39,858 nt of DNA from Fibrobacterota bacterium (lineage in GTDB: Bacteria > Fibrobacterota > Chitinivibrionia > Chitinivibrionales > FEN-1185), in assembly GCA_003165595.1 (NCBI GenBank), contig PLWQ01000024.1:1-39858 (forward strand), given 5' to 3'. The notes below the pieces were generated by a model. That model was not told where the DNA came from and ran no database searches. It saw only the letters and a program-made list of their open reading frames with translations. The position numbers and the translations under genes were made by a program. Positions 15,754 to 23,579 of this stretch are shown piece by piece (position 1 is the first letter of the stretch; every line of letters starts with the position of its first letter).

Positions 15754-17955
15754 TCACATCATGTTCACCGGGTCCACGTCGATAACCATGCGGATTGCCG
15801 GGGGAACCTTGAGCCCGCTTCGCACCGCGGCCACCGCCTCGTGAAGCGGGGCGGCTGAGCGCGCCTTTAACAGAAGCGAGTACCGGTACTCGTTCTTGAG
15901 CTTTGCAAATGCCGCAGGAGACGGCCCGAGCGCCGTTACCAAGGCGCCCCACCGGTCGCTCACTACGCGCGCGGCCGCAGACAAAAGCGACGCCACGGCT
16001 GCCTCGTGCGTGCCCGAGGCAACGATCCGGACCAACTTGCCAAGCGGCGGGTATCCCAGCTCCTGCCGCTGGGAAATTTCCCGGTTGTAAAACTCCTGAT
16101 AGTCGTGATTGCCCGCCGCGCGAACCGCGGGCTCGTCAGGGAAATACGTTTGCACCACTACCTCCCCAAGGCTGTCGGCGCGACCGGCCCTGCCCGCCAC
16201 CTGCGAGAGGAGCTGAAAGGTCTTTTCGGCCGCGCGAAAATCGGGAAAATGCAACCCGATGTCGGCCTGCAGCACGCCCACGAGCGCGACACCCGGAAAA
16301 TTGAGCCCTTTTGCCACCATCTGCGTGCCCACAAGGATGTCGGCCTCGCGCCGCTCGAATCTCCCGATGATGTCGCCGTGGCCACCTTTTCCTCGCGTGG
16401 TGTCCTGGTCCATGCGTATGATGCGGGCCGACGGAAACCGTGACGCGACGTACTCCTCGGCCTTCTGGATGCCGGTGCCCTTGAACTTGATCTGCTCTCC
16501 TTTGCAGGCAGGACAGAGGGTGGGCGCGTCTTCCTCGTACCCGCACTGGTGGCACTTGAGCCGCAGCTCCGGTTTGTGATAAATGAGGTTCACCGAGCAG
16601 TGCGGGCAGGTATAAGAATGGCCGCAGTCCTTGCAAATGAGGAACGTGGAAAACCCTCGGCGGTTGAGCAGCAGGATGACCTGCCGCCCGCCCGAAAGCG
16701 CCCATTCGATGCGCTCGCTCAGGTGCCGCGACAGGAACGTCCAGTTGTTTTCCCGGTGTTCTTCCTTCATGTCAACAATGGTGACTCGCGGAAGAACCGC
16801 CTCGCCGTGGCGACGCGTGAGCAACAGCAGCCGGTACTTTCCCGTGCTCGCGTTCCGATAGCTTTCGAGGCTCGGCGTGGCGCTGCCGAGCACAACGGTC
16901 GCGTGCTGCAAACGGCCGCGCATTACGGCCACGTCGCGGGCGTTGTACCGGGGGTCAAGGTCGCTCTGCTTGTAGCTATGGTCGTGTTCTTCGTCCACGA
17001 TGATGAGGCCCAGGTTTACAACCGGCACCAGGATGGCGCTTCGCACGCCGATCACCAGACGCTTGCGGCCGGTAACCAGCTCGGCAAGGCTGTCGCGGCG
17101 CTCTCCTTCGCTCATCCTGCTGTGGATCACCGCGATCACGTCGCCGAGGGCGCGCCTGAACCGAGCAATAGTCTGCGGGGTGAGCGAGATTTCGGGCACC
17201 AGGATGATAACGCCCTTGCCCGCGTCAAGCGCGCGCCGGGCAGCTTCTATGTAGACATGCGTCTTGCCGCTCCCGGTGATGCCATGCAGGAGAAACGGGG
17301 AGCCTGCATCTTCCATGCCCTTGAGCACGGCGTCCAGCGCCGCCTGCTGTTCGTCAAAAAGGGTCACGCGCTCCTCACCCTCCCCGCACGCGGCAAGCTC
17401 CCCGGCCTCCCGCAGCACCGTCCGCGTGGTCTTGACAAGAGCGCCTTTATCGCACAATGCGGCGAGCATATGCGCACTCACCCCCAGGCGATTGCACGCT
17501 TCGCGGGTGAGGTCGCCGTCGTGCGCCGAAAGCGCGGCAAGCGTTTCGGCCTGTTTTGCGGTGAGGGCCGGGGGGGTGGCCGGCAGGCCGACCCGGAAGA
17601 CCGCGATCGTCTTCTCACGCGCCTCGACGAAACTCTTGCGGACAAACGGCCTGAACACGCGGCCAAGGTCGCACTGATAGTATGAGGCGATCCATTCGTA
17701 CAGCTTGATGAGCGAGGCGTCGGCGTCGGACCACCGGTCTTTTCGCACGTCGAGGATCGGTTTGAGGCAGGCTATGGGGGAGGAATCTTTGAGCCGTACC
17801 GCCACGCCCCACAGCTTCCGCTTACGAAGTTCAACCTGTACCGGCACACCACAGGCGATCGCAGCGGCGAGCGATGGCGGGATCTCATAGTCGTACACGC
17901 CGGAAATGGCCATGGGAAACGCCACACTCGCCACTTTCGGCACGGTTTGTCCCAT
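15754..17955 (-). CDS. priA: Primosomal protein N' (PriA helicase)
   Basis: A 733-residue 3'-5' DNA helicase that restarts stalled replication forks; the length equals the usual PriA. It has an N-terminal DNA-binding domain, Walker A GITGSGKT (225-232), Walker B/DEAH-type DEEHDHSYKQ (from 321) and motif LGSATPSLESY (356-366). Eight zinc-binding cysteines lie at about 441, 444, 450, 453, 468, 471, 481 and 484, followed by the C-terminal helicase lobe with VGTQMVAKGLNFPGVALV. The ATG at 17955 has AAGGGA eight bases upstream and gives the family N-terminus (VPKVASVAFPMAISGVYDY); the frame is open 80 codons further up but that part is non-coding. It is divergent from the FapA/DUF342 gene across about 100 bases. 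Confidence 0.95.
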   Translation of the reverse strand: MGQTVPKVASVAFPMAISGVYDYEIPPSLAAAIACGVPVQVELRKRKLWGVAVRLKDSSPIACLKPILDVRKDRWSDADASLIKLYEWIASYYQCDLGRVFRPFVRKSFVEAREKTIAVFRVGLPATPPALTAKQAETLAALSAHDGDLTREACNRLGVSAHMLAALCDKGALVKTTRTVLREAGELAACGEGEERVTLFDEQQAALDAVLKGMEDAGSPFLLHGITGSGKTHVYIEAARRALDAGKGVIILVPEISLTPQTIARFRRALGDVIAVIHSRMSEGERRDSLAELVTGRKRLVIGVRSAILVPVVNLGLIIVDEEHDHSYKQSDLDPRYNARDVAVMRGRLQHATVVLGSATPSLESYRNASTGKYRLLLLTRRHGEAVLPRVTIVDMKEEHRENNWTFLSRHLSERIEWALSGGRQVILLLNRRGFSTFLICKDCGHSYTCPHCSVNLIYHKPELRLKCHQCGYEEDAPTLCPACKGEQIKFKGTGIQKAEEYVASRFPSARIIRMDQDTTRGKGGHGDIIGRFERREADILVGTQMVAKGLNFPGVALVGVLQADIGLHFPDFRAAEKTFQLLSQVAGRAGRADSLGEVVVQTYFPDEPAVRAAGNHDYQEFYNREISQRQELGYPPLGKLVRIVASGTHEAAVASLLSAAARVVSDRWGALVTALGPSPAAFAKLKNEYRYSLLLKARSAAPLHEAVAAVRSGLKVPPAIRMVIDVDPVNMM

Positions 17956-18058
17956 AAAGAAATCCCTTGCAGCAATTGCCAGCCGTGCGTAATTTATTAC
18001 AGAGATACAGGCGGCAACCGGCATCGGCGCCGCAGTGTGACCTCGACAAGGATCCATT

Positions 18059-20299
18059 GTGGTTATCGAAATCGACGCCGCCAAACCCGGCATGGCACTT
18101 CTGGAAGACGTGCTGCTGCCCAACGGCGCTATTCTCGTCAACGCATCAACACAGCTCACCAAGCCCCTCATCGACACGCTCCGGAGACGGGGCATCCAGA
18201 AAATACAAATTGTTTCCGAGCACGACGCACAACAATCGCTGGGTGAGTCGCCCGTTCAAAGCGCGCAAACCCGGGAACCGGAACCGGAGGTGGCCCGGGC
18301 GCCTGTCGTCGAAAAGGAAATTCCCCCGACGCCTCCCGGCCTGCGGCTTGTCGTGCGCGAAGACCTCATGTCGGTAAAGCTGTGCGTGGAACCTACCGAC
18401 AGCCCCAACCAGATACTCACCCGCGAACACATCGTGAGCGTGCTCCTGGACAACGGCATAGAGTACGGCATGAGCGACGCAGCCATAGACGGCCTCATCG
18501 AAAAGTGGAAAAAATTCAAGCGGTATTACGAAGTCGACGAGATCGCGAAGGGAACGCCTCCCATGCCGGGCCGAGAGGGCGCCTACGAATTCCGGGTAAA
18601 ACACCTTGCCACGGGGTCGGAAATCGAGACCGTCAAGCATTCGCGCTATTTTTCCGAACTTCCCAAGGAATACGCCCTTCAGCGCATCGACGCGGGAACG
18701 GTTGTCGCCAGGCGGCAGCAGGACACGCCCCCCGTTCCCGGGCGCAACGTTAAAGGCGGTCTGGTCCCCACCACCGACATGATAAAGGCCGAGATAATCT
18801 GTGACGCCAATGTGGTGTTTGCAGACGAGAACCGGCAGATCGCGTCGAAGGTGAGCGGGTTCGCGTATTTCCTCGATGGGAAAATGGCCGGCGCGGTCCC
18901 CTTCAATTTCGACGGCGGCGCCGACGTGGCGGTATCCGGCGACCGCATGAATGCGGAGATTGTTGTCCGCGCTCCGGGGCCGGGCGGAAAGGCGCCGGGG
19001 AAAGCCGAGATCAATGCCTTGCTTAATGAGAAGAAGATCTTCTTCGGCGTCAAGAATGACGTCCTCGAAAGCGTTATCGCCGGCGCGCTCAAGGGAGTTT
19101 TCTCCGAGACTCCCGTGATCGTAGCCCAGGGAATTCCGCCCAAAAACGGCGACAATGGAACCGTGAAGTTCCTTTTCAATACCGAATCGTCGCTCAAGCC
19201 GAAAGTCAATCAGGACGGTTCGGTGGACTACAAGAACGTGGAGATCGTCTCCTCCGTGGTAAAGGGTCAGGAACTCGCGGTGCTCGTCGCGCCCACCAAA
19301 GGCACAGCCGGGCGCGATGTGTTCGGGCAGGAGATTCCCGCAACCGACGGCTCCCCTGCCAAACTGCCGGCCGGCCCCAACACCCTGGTGAACCCGGACA
19401 AGCCGACCGTGCTCATTGCAGGGACCGACGGCAACGCCAAGTTCAACGGCATGAACGTTGAGATCAGTGAAGGATTTGTGGTAAACGGCAATGTCGATTT
19501 CTCCACCGGGAATATCAAGTACGCGAAATCGGTGGTGGTGTCGGGCGACGTGAAATCCGGCTTCCGCGTCGAATGCGGCGGCGACCTCCAGGTGTCCGGC
19601 ACCATCGAAGACGCGGAAATCAATGTCAACGGCAGCGTCCTGTGCAAGCTGGGGTTCGTGGGTCAGGGCAAGGGCATCATCAATGCAAAAGGCGACGTGA
19701 ACCTCACGTTCATGAAGAACCAGACCGTCAAAAGCAGGCAGAACATCGTGGTGGCCAAGGAGGCGCTCAACTGCAACCTTTTCGCGCGGAAAACCATCAC
19801 CATCCACGGCAATCCCCTGTCGTTGGCAGGCGGGAGGGTCATGGCCCGCGACTCGGTCACGGCGTTCACCATCGGGAACATGAGCGGCGTCAAGACACTT
19901 GTCGAAATAGGAACCGACTTCACGCTTATCGAAGAACTCGAAAAAACGGAGGCGCAGATCGCCGAGCTCGTGGGAAACCGGGGAAAACTGCACTCGACCC
20001 TCCAGAAATACGAGCGTGCGCGCGACGCGAAGATAAAACTGGGCCCCAAGGAGGAATTTCTCCTTACAAAGCTGAAGGCCACCTTCGCCAAGTACGACAC
20101 GCAGATAAAAACCCTCGAAGAACGCAAGAACATCATCAACTCCAAGATGTTCAACCTCAAATCCTCATTTATCAAAATCGAACACTCCGCCAAGCCCGGC
20201 ACCATGTTCAAGATCGGCGCCCGCCATTTCGTGGTGAAGGACGAGATCATCGGGCCCAAGACGGCAAGGTTGATAAACGAGGAGATTCGGGTTATATAG
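18059..20299 (+). CDS. FapA / DUF342 family polymerization-type protein
   Basis: A 746-residue protein of the DUF342/FapA family (flagellar assembly protein A-like; similar proteins occur in non-flagellated bacteria). Residues 1-55 form a small domain (DAAKPGMALLEDVLLPNGAI) like that found ahead of HD-GYP or FapA modules. A degenerate N-terminal FapA region follows, then the beta-helical core with repeats such as GNVDFSTGNIKYAKSVVVSG, VECGGDLQVSGTIEDAEINV and ARKTITIHGNPLSLAGGRV. Residues about 620-700 are a long coiled coil (EELEKTEAQIAELV to KTLEERKNIINSKM). The GTG start has AAGGA about six bases upstream. No flagellar genes are in the window, so a membrane-associated or polar role is only inferred. 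Confidence 0.85.
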   Translation: MVIEIDAAKPGMALLEDVLLPNGAILVNASTQLTKPLIDTLRRRGIQKIQIVSEHDAQQSLGESPVQSAQTREPEPEVARAPVVEKEIPPTPPGLRLVVREDLMSVKLCVEPTDSPNQILTREHIVSVLLDNGIEYGMSDAAIDGLIEKWKKFKRYYEVDEIAKGTPPMPGREGAYEFRVKHLATGSEIETVKHSRYFSELPKEYALQRIDAGTVVARRQQDTPPVPGRNVKGGLVPTTDMIKAEIICDANVVFADENRQIASKVSGFAYFLDGKMAGAVPFNFDGGADVAVSGDRMNAEIVVRAPGPGGKAPGKAEINALLNEKKIFFGVKNDVLESVIAGALKGVFSETPVIVAQGIPPKNGDNGTVKFLFNTESSLKPKVNQDGSVDYKNVEIVSSVVKGQELAVLVAPTKGTAGRDVFGQEIPATDGSPAKLPAGPNTLVNPDKPTVLIAGTDGNAKFNGMNVEISEGFVVNGNVDFSTGNIKYAKSVVVSGDVKSGFRVECGGDLQVSGTIEDAEINVNGSVLCKLGFVGQGKGIINAKGDVNLTFMKNQTVKSRQNIVVAKEALNCNLFARKTITIHGNPLSLAGGRVMARDSVTAFTIGNMSGVKTLVEIGTDFTLIEELEKTEAQIAELVGNRGKLHSTLQKYERARDAKIKLGPKEEFLLTKLKATFAKYDTQIKTLEERKNIINSKMFNLKSSFIKIEHSAKPGTMFKIGARHFVVKDEIIGPKTARLINEEIRVI

Positions 20300-20991
20300 T
20301 CACTCTTAAGAAAGCATTCTGGTGGGGGAAGTGCAGCCCGTCTCAAGTCTTGAGATAAGGCTTGGGCGTTCCCCTCGCTACGCTCGGGTCGGCCCTCCCT
20401 CCGGGCTCGGCCCTTGGCCTCGGTGCCGCACCGCCACTATGGCCCTACGGGCCGTGGTCGGGCGGCCCTGCGCTCCAGCGCACCCTGCGGTCCGTCCTAA
20501 CGCATTCGTGCGAATGACAGTTGCAGATAGTTGCTTTTGAGGTTTGCCAGGAACGTCCTTGAAGAAAAGGCTGCAGTTATTGGCAAATAGTAATCAACGG
20601 AAGACCTGAAGGTACACAACAAGACTGTTACCGCCTGCCTAGGAGACGCGGAGAGGGGTTTCTTGCGCCAGGGGCGACGGAAGGTGTGCCGGAGCACAGT
20701 GCCGGCCGACCCGGTAGAGACGCAGCGTGCTGCGTTTCTACCGGCATAGGGCGGACCGGCACCGAGGCGAATAGCCGAGCCTGGAGAAGAACCGGTGCCA
20801 CAAGGCAGGCGCCCAGGCTTAAGGAGGTTACGAGACAACCTCTATTTTCCCGCCAAGACCTCGCGCCTTCCTGTCTTCCACATCATCAATCGTAATTTGT
20901 ATTGACAACCCTCCTGAGAAAAAACCATCTTCTATACAGTAATTCCAAACCTGTCCGTGGCGCACACCCATCGACTTTGAGGAGGATGGCA
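20300..20991. other. Gene-free, hairpin-dense intergenic region
   Basis: About 690 bases without a credible gene. 20340-20500 is GC-rich and packed with short self-complementary words (CGCTACGCTCG, GGCCCTACGGGCC, GCGCTCCAGCGC, CATTCGTGCGAATG). A 34-base near-perfect palindrome lies at 20711-20744, and GAGGTT/AACCTC forms a further small hairpin at 20824-20842. A minus-strand frame of 113 codons crosses it but has no recognisable features. TTGACA at 20902 and TATACA at 20933 precede the lipoprotein gene but are 25 bases apart, too far for a standard promoter. Confidence 0.5.
20711..20744. repeat. Near-perfect palindromic hairpin, 16-bp arms
   Basis: Arms 20711-20726 and 20729-20744 are complementary over 16 bases with one G-T position (core CGCAGCGTGCTGCG flanked by CCGGTAGAGA and its complement). 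Similar GTAGAGACGC-type palindromes occur as dispersed intergenic repeats in many bacterial genomes (general knowledge). There is no T-run on either side, so it is not a typical terminator. Confidence 0.65.
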
Positions 20992-22011
20992 ATGAAAAAG
21001 GTACTAGTTGGACTGGTGTACTTAAACGTTTTTCTTCTGCTCGCGTCCTGTTCCTCCCTTACTTCGGATGAAGCAAAAGGCAACAAGGCCTACAACCAGG
21101 CCAAGCATTCCCAGGGGATCAACAAACGGACCCTGGAAAAACGGGCCTACATCTTCTACCAGAAGTGGTTCATCGCCCATCCCGATAAGGCGAAGCTGAG
21201 CCAGACCTTCAAGCAGAAATTCATAGAAATGACGCTGTTGCGCGCCAACATGGTTCTGTCCGAAGGAACCTACGATATGGACCCGATCAAGCTGTTCATG
21301 AAAGATATCGACACGCTCTTGACAAAAGACATAAGCCCGGACCTCCGACAGCAGTATGCCAACTTCATCCTCATGATGGCCGATTCCAGCATTTCGCGCA
21401 ACAGGCTCGACGATGCGCTCGACTGGATCACGAAAGCCTCCGGCATCGTTGACAACCCGGCGCCCATGGAAGCCAAGAAGAAATCCATTATCGCGGATTT
21501 CACGAAACAGTTCTACGAGATGGCGTCCCAGGCGTATACCGAGGGCAAGGACAGCAAGGACGCGAACGCCCTTCTCAAGGCCGAATACTACGTGCAGCTC
21601 GTGATCGTGTACGATTCCCTGTATCCCGGCGCAAAGGACCTGCTCAGCAACTGCCGTAAGGCAAATGTAAACACCTATTCTGGCTACGCGCAGGTGATTG
21701 ATGGAAAGCTTGACCCGCGCGTCAACAGGTTCGACATTTATCTCGCCGTCGTGAGCGGCACCACCAACATGACATTATCCATGTTCAACTATTCCTACAA
21801 CCCGCAGCGCCTCAAGCCCGAATGTTTCTACCTTGTGGATGTCAATGGCGAGAAATATAAAGCGCTGCCCTCATCGAAGATCGACCCGGAAATCCTGGAC
21901 ACCCAGCACGAAACAAAAAAACTCAAGCTGGTGTTCCCCAAGCCCAGGGCTGCGCTCAAGAAAGTGGTATACGAAAATGGAGAGCATTATTCGGAGAAGA
22001 TGTTCTTCTAG
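20992..22011 (+). CDS. Putative lipoprotein of unknown function
   Basis: A 339-residue exported protein. The ATG at 20992 has GGAGG six bases upstream; an ATG at 20986 would abut the ribosome site and the frame further up lacks one. The N-terminus (MKKVLVGLVYLNVFLLLASC) is a lipoprotein signal with lipobox LASC. The mature part begins with about 200 residues of predicted helices that could be TPR-like (YIFYQKWFIAHPDKAKLSQTF; ADSSISRNRLDDALDWITKA). The C-terminal 130 residues look beta-rich (DIYLAVVSGTTNMTLSMFNY; FYLVDVNGEKYKAL). I recognise no family. A strong terminator follows 30 bases after the stop, so it is probably a single-gene transcript. Confidence 0.8.
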   Translation: MKKVLVGLVYLNVFLLLASCSSLTSDEAKGNKAYNQAKHSQGINKRTLEKRAYIFYQKWFIAHPDKAKLSQTFKQKFIEMTLLRANMVLSEGTYDMDPIKLFMKDIDTLLTKDISPDLRQQYANFILMMADSSISRNRLDDALDWITKASGIVDNPAPMEAKKKSIIADFTKQFYEMASQAYTEGKDSKDANALLKAEYYVQLVIVYDSLYPGAKDLLSNCRKANVNTYSGYAQVIDGKLDPRVNRFDIYLAVVSGTTNMTLSMFNYSYNPQRLKPECFYLVDVNGEKYKALPSSKIDPEILDTQHETKKLKLVFPKPRAALKKVVYENGEHYSEKMFF

Positions 22012-22041
22012 TCGTGGGCGCCGAAAAGATTGTATAATAAG

Positions 22042-22073
22042 GAGCGAAGGTCGATGCCTTCGCTCTTTTTTTT
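22042..22073 (+). terminator. Strong intrinsic terminator
   Basis: GAGCGAAGG (22042-22050) and CCTTCGCTC (22057-22065) form a perfect 9-bp stem around the loop TCGATG, followed by eight T residues. It ends the lipoprotein transcript and separates it from the next gene, whose ribosome site begins two to three bases after the T-run. Confidence 0.9.
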
Positions 22074-22087
22074 GCGAGGAATCACGC

Positions 22088-22621
22088 GTGATCAACCGTT
22101 TCCCAGCCTTCACCGCCGTCGCTGCAGCTCTTGTATTTGCCTTTTGCAACAACGCGGGTAAATTGGAAGTGCTGCCATACGTGCCGGTGGTGGTCTTCTC
22201 AGGTACCATCAACAGCGACCAGATTTCCTGGCCCGGCAACATCGACTATCCCAACAGGTGCTATCTAAGCAACGACACCATGATGATGTATTTTTATTCG
22301 CAGGACTATCAGGAGCATCCATGGCAGGGAGACCAGTTGCGGCTGGAAATCTTTCATCCGGACAGCGTGTTCATCATCACCCACAGCGTGATCTTTCATC
22401 TCTCCCGGTACGGCACGGGTTCCACAAACCTTACCTACGACGTATCCCCCTCGGACACGGAAAGCGGAAGCTTCGGCATAAGCATGAAAATAGGCAGCTT
22501 TGCCATGCAAAACGGTGCTGCGGTGTCGCTCACCAACATCGGGGTTACGCCGCAGTCATCGGGCATGGGCACGCTTCCGGCGGTAATTACGAACGGGACC
22601 ATAACCGGGAAAGTTGAATAG
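22088..22621 (+). CDS. Small exported protein of unknown function
   Basis: A 177-residue protein. GAGGA seven bases before the GTG at 22088 sets the start; the open frame continues upstream through the terminator but that part is not coding. The N-terminus (VINRFPAFTAVAAALVFAF, then Cys) is a signal peptide. The Cys after AF does not fit a standard lipobox, so lipidation is doubtful. The mature part is beta-rich with many Ser, Thr, Gly and Asn (SGSFGISMKIGSFAMQNGAA) and shows no family I know. It lies immediately behind a terminator, which leaves little room for an independent promoter; partial read-through may drive it. Confidence 0.7.
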   Translation: MINRFPAFTAVAAALVFAFCNNAGKLEVLPYVPVVVFSGTINSDQISWPGNIDYPNRCYLSNDTMMMYFYSQDYQEHPWQGDQLRLEIFHPDSVFIITHSVIFHLSRYGTGSTNLTYDVSPSDTESGSFGISMKIGSFAMQNGAAVSLTNIGVTPQSSGMGTLPAVITNGTITGKVE

Positions 22622-22717
22622 TTGAGAAGTTGAATAGTTGAAAAGGCGAAGAGAAAGCGCTTTCGTACTAAGCTGATATTCTTGCGAACCGTTCAATCAC
22701 CATTGTAGAATGTAGCC

Positions 22718-23416
22718 ATGATCTTCCTTCGCGCGCACATCCTTTTCGTGATAGCAGCGGCTTTGTCCGCGTCCGCATTTGACGGTTTCCAAAACGCAAC
22801 CTGGGGGTCGTCGTCCGAAACCGTCAAGAAAACCAATGCAATCCCGGCCTGGACGGCCCAGCCCGTTGGCGCGGATTTCCCGAAGGAACTGGGCGTTACC
22901 GTTTTTGTGGCCCCGCAGAACATTGCCGGAAAAAGCGCATCTGTAAAATATTATTTCTACAACGACAAATTCTTCCAGGCGACGGTCCGGTTCAATTTCG
23001 ACGAGCTCAAGAACTACGACTTCAATTATAATGTCTACCGCAGCGTCGACGAATACTACAAAGCCATCCGGGACCGCACCACCACCTTCGTCTACGACAT
23101 CTACGATCTGCTCCAGAAGAAATACGGGAAGAAACAGCCCATCTTCGAACGCCTCGATCCGCGCTTCATGTTCAGCACCCTTGACGATTACCTCAAGAAG
23201 GAAATCTGGAACCTGCGGTACTACCCTTACGATTACTACAAGAAAATAGAGACCTCCGCCTACGCGCGGTGGGATCACCCGCAAACCAGGATTATTTTCT
23301 CCGTTGCCATCTGCGCCAGGGAGAAACGCTTCGATTACACCCTCTCGCTCACCTCGCTCGATCTCGAAAACGAGATCTCCAAGAAAAAGGACCAGATAAG
23401 GATGCAAAATCTTTAG
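22718..23416 (+). CDS. Exported protein of unknown function
   Basis: A 232-residue protein with a signal peptide (MIFLRAHILFVIAAALSASA, likely cleaved before FDGF). The mature start GFQNATWGSSSETVKK resembles a short theme seen in several unrelated exported bacterial proteins (WG followed by a helix with V-K-K), but that is not enough to assign a family. The body is rich in Tyr, Lys and Asp (NFDELKNYDFNYNVYRSVDE; YYPYDYYKKIE). There is no clear ribosome site before the ATG. Upstream, 22613-22645 carries short GTTGAATAGTTGA-type tandem repeats. Confidence 0.7.
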   Translation: MIFLRAHILFVIAAALSASAFDGFQNATWGSSSETVKKTNAIPAWTAQPVGADFPKELGVTVFVAPQNIAGKSASVKYYFYNDKFFQATVRFNFDELKNYDFNYNVYRSVDEYYKAIRDRTTTFVYDIYDLLQKKYGKKQPIFERLDPRFMFSTLDDYLKKEIWNLRYYPYDYYKKIETSAYARWDHPQTRIIFSVAICAREKRFDYTLSLTSLDLENEISKKKDQIRMQNL

Positions 23417-23569
23417 TTGCGGCGCATCGGGAAAGTATATTTAGCCTGTTATTTGAGACTCGGCGGAATGCGGGCAGGCCAACGGTTGGTTGCTCCGCAA
23501 GAGGCGCGGATCTCGGTTGACGCCGCAACCCGCAGAAATGCTTGAGTCCGCTCTCGTCTTCCGGCTACC

Positions 23570-23573
23570 AGGA
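23570..23573 (+). promoter_or_regulatory. Ribosome binding site fixing the purL start
   Basis: AGGA six bases before the ATG at 23580. The frame is open further up, with an ATG at 23538, but that start has no ribosome site. The 23580 start gives the expected N-terminus MPERIYVGAKSQ. Confidence 0.6.
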
Positions 23574-23579
23574 CAATCT

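Noticed and set aside
18146-19993. 615-codon open frame antisense to the FapA/DUF342 gene
   Set aside because: Same reason: it is a shadow of a well-supported gene with conserved domains on the plus strand.
20497-20838. 113-codon minus-strand frame in the hairpin-rich gap
   Set aside because: It covers the palindromic repeat, lacks a ribosome site and domain, and its composition follows the repeats.
20902-20938. TTGACA ... TATACA as promoter of the lipoprotein gene
   Set aside because: The spacing is 25 bases, far from the 16-18 required for a housekeeping promoter.
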